From NCBI GenBank assembly GCA_027604665.1, contig JADGIZ010000513.1:1-12493 (forward strand): DNA of 12,493 nt. The letters are read 5' to 3'. The DNA comes from Polyrhizophydium stewartii (taxonomy: Eukaryota; Chytridiomycota; Chytridiomycetes; Rhizophydiales). Numbering within the stretch: position 1 is the first letter of the stretch; each line of letters starts with the position of its first letter. The notes beneath the pieces were generated by a model. That model was not told where the DNA came from, did no database searches, and worked only from the letters and a program-made list of their open reading frames with translations. Made by a program: the position numbers and the translations under genes. Below, one piece after another: positions 9,101-12,493 of the stretch.

Positions 9101-12100
9101 CAAGGTGTCAACAACGCCTTGGTCTGCGCAAATATACGCCGCCGTCCAAACTTCACACTCACAGGCTGACCAGCCGAGACAGCCGGCCAATCAAGTCCGG
9201 CAGGGCCTTGATGGGCGTGTTGCCCAGCAGAAGCTCGGCCAAGTGCGCCAGCTCGCCGATCGAGTCTGGCAGATGCTCGAGCTTGGTGAACGATGCATCC
9301 AGGTGCTCAAGGCTCTCGAGATCGCCAATGGAATCTGGCAGATCGAGAATCGGATTCGAGGCAATCTTGAGCGTCGCGAGCAGATGCAGCCCGCCGAGTT
9401 CGGCCGGCAGCCGGACGATCCTGTTGTTGGAGACGTCGAGCAGCGTCAGGTGCCTCAGGCGGCCCACCTCGGCAGGAAGCTCGGCGACGACGCTGTTGGC
9501 GATGTTGAGGCGCTGCAACTTGACCAGCTTGCCAATGGACGGGGGGACGGCCGCAAGCGTGCCCTGCGCCGCATTGACGGCATCGACGCGGCCGCACAGA
9601 TCGAGGATCTCGAGGTTCACGAGCGAAAACACGGCTTCGGGAACCTGCTTGAGCGCGCACTTGGAGAGGTTTCTAGGTGCGTGTGCGGCAAGCGTCAGCA
9701 GCCATAACAGCCTTGGCACAGTCCCGACTCGTGCTTAAACCCACAGGATGCGCAAATTGACAAGATCGTCGAGCGTTGTCGGCAGCACCGTGACGGGATT
9801 ATTCGAAAGATCGAGCTCGTGCAGGTTTGTGAGCTGGCAGAGCGTGACGGGCACCTTGCCCGTGAGCTTGTTGGATCCAAGCCGCAGCGAGTTCAGATGG
9901 CGCATCTTTCCGATACTGCGAGGTATGTCGCCCTCAAAGGCGTTGTTGTCGAGCCAGAGCTCGCGCAGATGCACCAGATTCCCAATCTCGCCCGAAATCT
10001 GGCCGGCAATGTCGCACGCCGTGAGCCGCCTGGCGCGCCACATCCAGTCGTCAGCATCTCTTGTCGATTCCGCACCGGCATATTCAAGAAGAGACAGGGG
10101 GCTTTCGAAACAAGCAGGCGGCTGCTTACAGCGAGGTCAGTGAGTGACGCCCGTCCCACTCGAGACGCCAAGCTTGGGTGCTGCGGTGCGTCTGCGAGTC
10201 AAACAGGTACACCAAGTCGCCCTGGGGGTCGACGCTGCTGGTGTGGATGTCGTTGTCCTGCGCCCATCCAGGGAAGATGGTGCACAGCGTCTCGACGTCG
10301 GTCGCAGTGGCATGGATGCGCGGCACGTCGTTGACGGCCTTGTACGCCTTGTTGAGGTGCAGCAGCAGCGTGTCGATGCTCGGCCGGTACTGCGGGTCCG
10401 TCAGCGAGCAGTTGCTGAGGATCTCCCACAGCTGCGCGTCAATGTCGGGCGGGCAGCTTTGGTTCGACAGGAGCAGCTCGCTGATGGTCATGCGCGAGAG
10501 CAGGCACCCGGCAATCACGCTGAATGCGTAAATGTCGCGCGGCGGCTTGGGCTTGTTTGTGATGGGATTGTCCGGGTCCGTCGACCAGTCGTAGTCGTAG
10601 AGCATGGCGCCTTCCTTGAACCCAAACGTCGAGCGCAGCCGCGCTTCGGGTGCGACCAAGAGCGCCTCGGCGTCCGTCTCGGCAGCCTGGCTCGTCACGC
10701 CAACACTGGGCACGATCATTGCCTTGCGAATCTTGACGGCGCGCTTTCCGTTGGCAATCTCGGTCGAGGATTCTGCCGCCATCGCCCGTCAGCGCATTCA
10801 ACGGGCGGCAGCAAACCGCTGCAAGGTCGGGGGCATCTCACCAATCCGGATGTGCCTGAACGACAGGCGGCCGTGCACAATCGGCGCGCTGGGGGCCAGG
10901 TCGTGCAGGTACTTGATGCCGCGAGCGATGCGCAAAAGGATGCCCAGCCGGTCGCGCGTGTCGAGGTCCGGATGCTGCTTGACAAACGACTCGAGATCAT
11001 GGTCGACAAACGGCATGGCGAGGAAAGGCCCGATGCCCGTCTCGTCGTCGCGCGAGAGGCAGATTCCCGTGAGCTGCAGGACGCTCGAGTGGTTGGCATC
11101 GAACCACTTGCGCGCCTCGGCCTCGATCGCGCGCTCGCTGCCGGCAATGCTCTCGCGGAACTCCTTGAGCACGTACGCGCTGCCGTCCATCTTGGCCTCG
11201 TGGACAATGAAGGCGCCTGACGAGTCGAGGCGCTTTGGGGCGATCATGAGGTCGCTGTGGCGCAGCAACAGCGACCGCGGGCGCAGGATGCTGCGCGCAG
11301 GCAAAGGGGCGGTGAGCCGTGGGGGGGGGCAGTGCAGCACGACGTTTGTGCGAGCAGGAGACGCGAGAAGCGAGGATCGCGCGTCAGCGGCATGATCGCA
11401 GTCACGGCCCCCGAGGCAGTGCTCACGAGAGAAGGCGCTCAGGCTTGACATCGATGATGTTGAGCTGCTTGGCCATGCGCATCAGCATCGCAGCGCTGTC
11501 GACCTGCATCGACAGAAACAGCAGCTCCCTGGCGCGGCCGAGCTGCCTGCGGAAGCCCTCGATCTGGGCATCGAACTTTGACGCCGCTGCACCGAGCGGG
11601 ATCGTCCAGCTGTGGGTCTCGCTGCGCGCGTGCTCGAGCAGCTGCTGGGCGTCGCGAAGCAGCGTGAGCAGCACCTCGCAGCGGCGCTGCACGTCGGGCG
11701 AGAACCACTGGTTGGACATGGGTGCGAGCACGGCCTTGATGTCGGCCAGGTCGGCGCAATACTCCTTAACGGCGAACGGCGCGTCCACGTCCAGCTGCAG
11801 ATACCTGACGGTGTCGTCGATGGTGGCAACCGCGGCGCCCAGGCCGGGAACGGGGGCAAAGTGCGCCGCGGCGCCAGCAATGCCGGCCACGGTCGAGGCG
11901 ATCTCGAGGCCGTTGGTGGCCAGGAAGCGCGTGACGTCCTTGGCGTCGACGGCGGGCTGCCGCTGGAGAGTGGGTCGCGACATCTGCGACGCGGCTGACG
12001 AGGCGACAGACGGCGATCGCACCAGGAAGGGGTCTGGCGGCACGGCGCCGGGCTCGGGGCTCGCGCGCGTGCTGCCCGAGATGGACGAACCTGCCTCGAG

Positions 12101-12449
12101 GTTCTGGTCGGCCGGTGGCTGGACGGCGTCAGTGCGACGGACAGAGGGGCGAGCGAGCAGAGAGGCGTGCACGCACCTCGAAGAGCGCATCTTTGGCCCG
12201 GCCGAGTGCCGGCTCGGCAGCCGCAGCAGCAGCGGCGGCGGCGGCGGCGGAGCGGGGCGGCAGCGTGGCCGACAGCGGCGCGGGCGAGGGTGCCGCGGCC
12301 CGCTCGACGTCGAGGATGCGGGCACGGAGATCGAAGCACTCGTCGACGATGCTCGACAGCGCGGCCTCGACGTCGGCGGACGCCATGGCAGGACGGGTGC
12401 GCAGGCCCTGCGCGGCGGCCTCGCAGATGGCCAGCAGCTCGGCGCGGTG
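6124..12449 (-). CDS. MLKL/HeLo-like domain - pseudokinase - LRR protein, 5' end outside window
   Basis: A predicted cytosolic receptor-like protein with no signal peptide or transmembrane helix. Exons (minus): 12449-12177, 12118-11427, 11290-10842, 10772-10130, 10029-9745, 9672-9163, nineteen 69-nt exons (9083-9015 to 6450-6382), 6319-6254 and 6193-6124 (stop TGA 6126-6124). All phases agree. Numbering from the Met at 12386 gives 1411 residues: low-complexity with 11 Ala (1-135), MLKL-N/HeLo-like four-helix domain (about 140-290), kinase-like domain (about 313-590), a linker resembling a plant-type LRR cap, then about 31 LRRs (about 660-1390) and a short tail with GNPFNWPGG. The exon at 12449 begins after CTGAC...CGCAG, an acceptor, and 21 codons precede the Met at 12386. 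An earlier exon therefore probably lies outside the window and the true start is unknown. Loss of HRD and DFG makes catalysis unlikely. Function, probably ligand-sensed membrane or death signalling, is inferred from architecture. Confidence 0.88.
6320..6381 (-). other. Example intron with a fungal-type CTAAC branch site
   Basis: 62 nt, donor GTGAGC, GCTAAC about 12 nt before the acceptor CTCAG. It separates the last 69-nt LRR exon from the degenerate final LRR exon of 66 nt (ISARLLGQCSV), where the repeat pattern decays into the C-terminal cap. Confidence 0.8.
6382..9083 (-). repeat. Array of nineteen 69-nt exons, one LRR each
   Basis: Exons: 9083-9015, 8944-8876, 8813-8745, 8654-8586, 8513-8445, 8353-8285, 8218-8150, 8078-8010, 7927-7859, 7766-7698, 7601-7533, 7458-7390, 7298-7230, 7169-7101, 7026-6958, 6870-6802, 6722-6654, 6589-6521, 6450-6382. 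Each encodes 23 residues of the pattern xLxxNxIxxLPDSIGxLxxLxxL. All start one base into and end two bases into the same repeat position. The consensus LP(D/E)S(I/F) is strongly kept. The residues on the predicted concave face before the Asn position differ in almost every copy. Confidence 0.92.
9163..10029 (-). repeat. N-terminal LRR block, plant-type then SHOC2-type
   Basis: Two exons hold about 11 LRRs without an intron between individual repeats. The first three follow the plant-specific pattern with a G-x-(I/V)-P element (AGQISGEIG, EGDIPRSIG, TGKVPVTLC). The following ones follow the 23-residue pattern with LPxxIGxL. One repeat (LCGRVDAVNAAQG) carries an extra loop. The residues before it (WRLEWDGRHSLTSLRL) resemble the capping region of plant-type LRR proteins. 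Confidence 0.85.
10354..11256 (-). other. Pseudokinase domain (TKL/MLKL-like)
   Basis: A kinase fold with landmarks in order: a degenerate glycine loop with one Gly (G326), the beta-3 lysine in YVLKEF (K343), an alpha-C glutamate in AIEAEARKW (E357 or E359), hinge FLAMPFVDH, IARGIKYLHD, catalytic loop HGRLSFRHIRI (440-450, codons for HGR at 10875-10867), KIRKAM in the DFG position (467-469, 10725-10717), VAPEAR (490-495), RDIYAFSV (D530) and CSLTDPQYRPS (R580). The HRD aspartate, catalytic Lys and Asn and the DFG are all replaced, while structural motifs remain. ATP binding through K343 is possible; phosphotransfer is unlikely. Confidence 0.85.
11459..11911 (-). other. MLKL N-terminal / HeLo-like four-helix bundle domain
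   Basis: Residues about 140-290 are helical: an Ala/Gly-rich hydrophobic first helix (LEIASTVAGIAGAAAHF), the turn PVPGLGAAV, then three amphipathic helices (starting near EYCADLADIK, DVQRRCEVLLTLL and KFDAQIEGFRRQLG). A hydrophobic helix followed by PVPGL/PVPFL is the pattern I know from fungal and animal MLKL N-terminal domains, which oligomerise and permeabilise membranes. The match is by eye; a profile search would decide it. The Arg/Lys content could support binding of acidic phospholipids. Confidence 0.65.
12216..12248 (-). repeat. GCN tract encoding about 11 alanines
   Basis: An imperfect GCC/GCT/GCG alanine-codon run in the low-complexity N-terminal part of the LRR pseudokinase. It lies between two likely helical stretches (ALSSIVDECFDLRARILDVE and LGRAKDALFE). 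Confidence 0.85.
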
Positions 12450-12493
12450 CTGCGACGGCGGGCGTCAGCACACAGCCTCCCGAGGGGCGGGGC
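12450..12493 (-). other. 3' end of an intron at the right edge
   Basis: Reading leftward, GTGCTGACGCCCGCCGTCGCAG has the same CTGAC branch plus AG layout as the downstream introns. The reading frame is closed by a TGA inside it and opens at 12449. No donor lies far enough upstream within the window, so the intron begins outside. Confidence 0.65.

Larger units (their letters stand above)
6194..12176 (-). other. The 26 introns of the LRR pseudokinase gene
   Basis: Introns: 12119-12176, 11291-11426, 10773-10841, 10030-10129, 9673-9744, 9084-9162, 8945-9014, 8814-8875, 8655-8744, 8514-8585, 8354-8444, 8219-8284, 8079-8149, 7928-8009, 7767-7858, 7602-7697, 7459-7532, 7299-7389, 7170-7229, 7027-7100, 6871-6957, 6723-6801, 6590-6653, 6451-6520, 6320-6381, 6194-6253. 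Lengths are 58-136 nt. Donors are GTGAGY/G, GTAAGY, GTGGGT, GTGCGK. Nearly all have CTGAC, CTAAC or CTGAT ahead of the acceptor. From 10129 leftward all are phase 2. Inferred by hand, without transcript data. Confidence 0.85.

Noticed and set aside
6194..9162. Introner-like elements as the source of the many introns
   Set aside because: By eye the introns share only splice and branch signals, not length or internal sequence. An alignment could still reveal diverged copies.

Overview
This is a eukaryotic nuclear window. Genes are split by short GT-AG introns of about 58-254 nt, almost all with a CTGAC/CTAAC-like branch sequence shortly before the acceptor. There are no operons and no bacterial-type ribosome binding sites. 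GC content is high over the coding regions and lower in the first ~1.1 kb. Compact introns, an intracellular-type Na+/H+ exchanger and a kinase-plus-LRR gene with an MLKL/HeLo-like N-terminus suggest an early-diverging (chytrid-like) fungus or a related protist. That placement is inference; no marker gene here fixes the taxon.

Layout. (1) 1-1206: no confidently recognised gene. It holds a 258-codon minus-strand frame that is open through the left edge, a good plus-strand splice donor at 19-24, and presumably the 5' region of the next gene. (2) 1207-3625, plus strand: a complete four-exon Na+/H+ exchanger of 648 residues with a His/Gly-rich insert in its cytosolic tail. (3) 3626-4057: convergent intergenic DNA with an AC microsatellite. 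(4) 4058-5857, minus: a single-exon ORF of about 599 residues, strongly acidic and Arg/Ser-rich, predicted disordered. (5) 5858-6123: a short GC-rich gap. (6) 6124-12449, minus, running off the right edge at its 5' end: a gene of at least 27 exons coding at least 1411 residues. Its order is low-complexity N-terminus, MLKL/HeLo-like four-helix domain, degenerate protein kinase (pseudokinase), then about 31 leucine-rich repeats.

The last gene is the most unusual object. Nineteen consecutive exons are each exactly 69 nt, flanked by phase-2 introns, and each encodes one 23-residue LRR register. Every intron cuts the codon at the same point of the LxxL(x)L motif. Any of these exons could be skipped or duplicated without a frame change. 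The protein combines the MLKL-like membrane-permeabilising fold with a pseudokinase whose catalytic loop reads HGR instead of HRD and whose DFG is lost, and adds a very long LRR sensor. This suggests an intracellular receptor for cell death or immunity, or another signal-gated membrane effector. The exon model was worked out by hand from reading frame, splice signals and repeat register, and has no transcript support.
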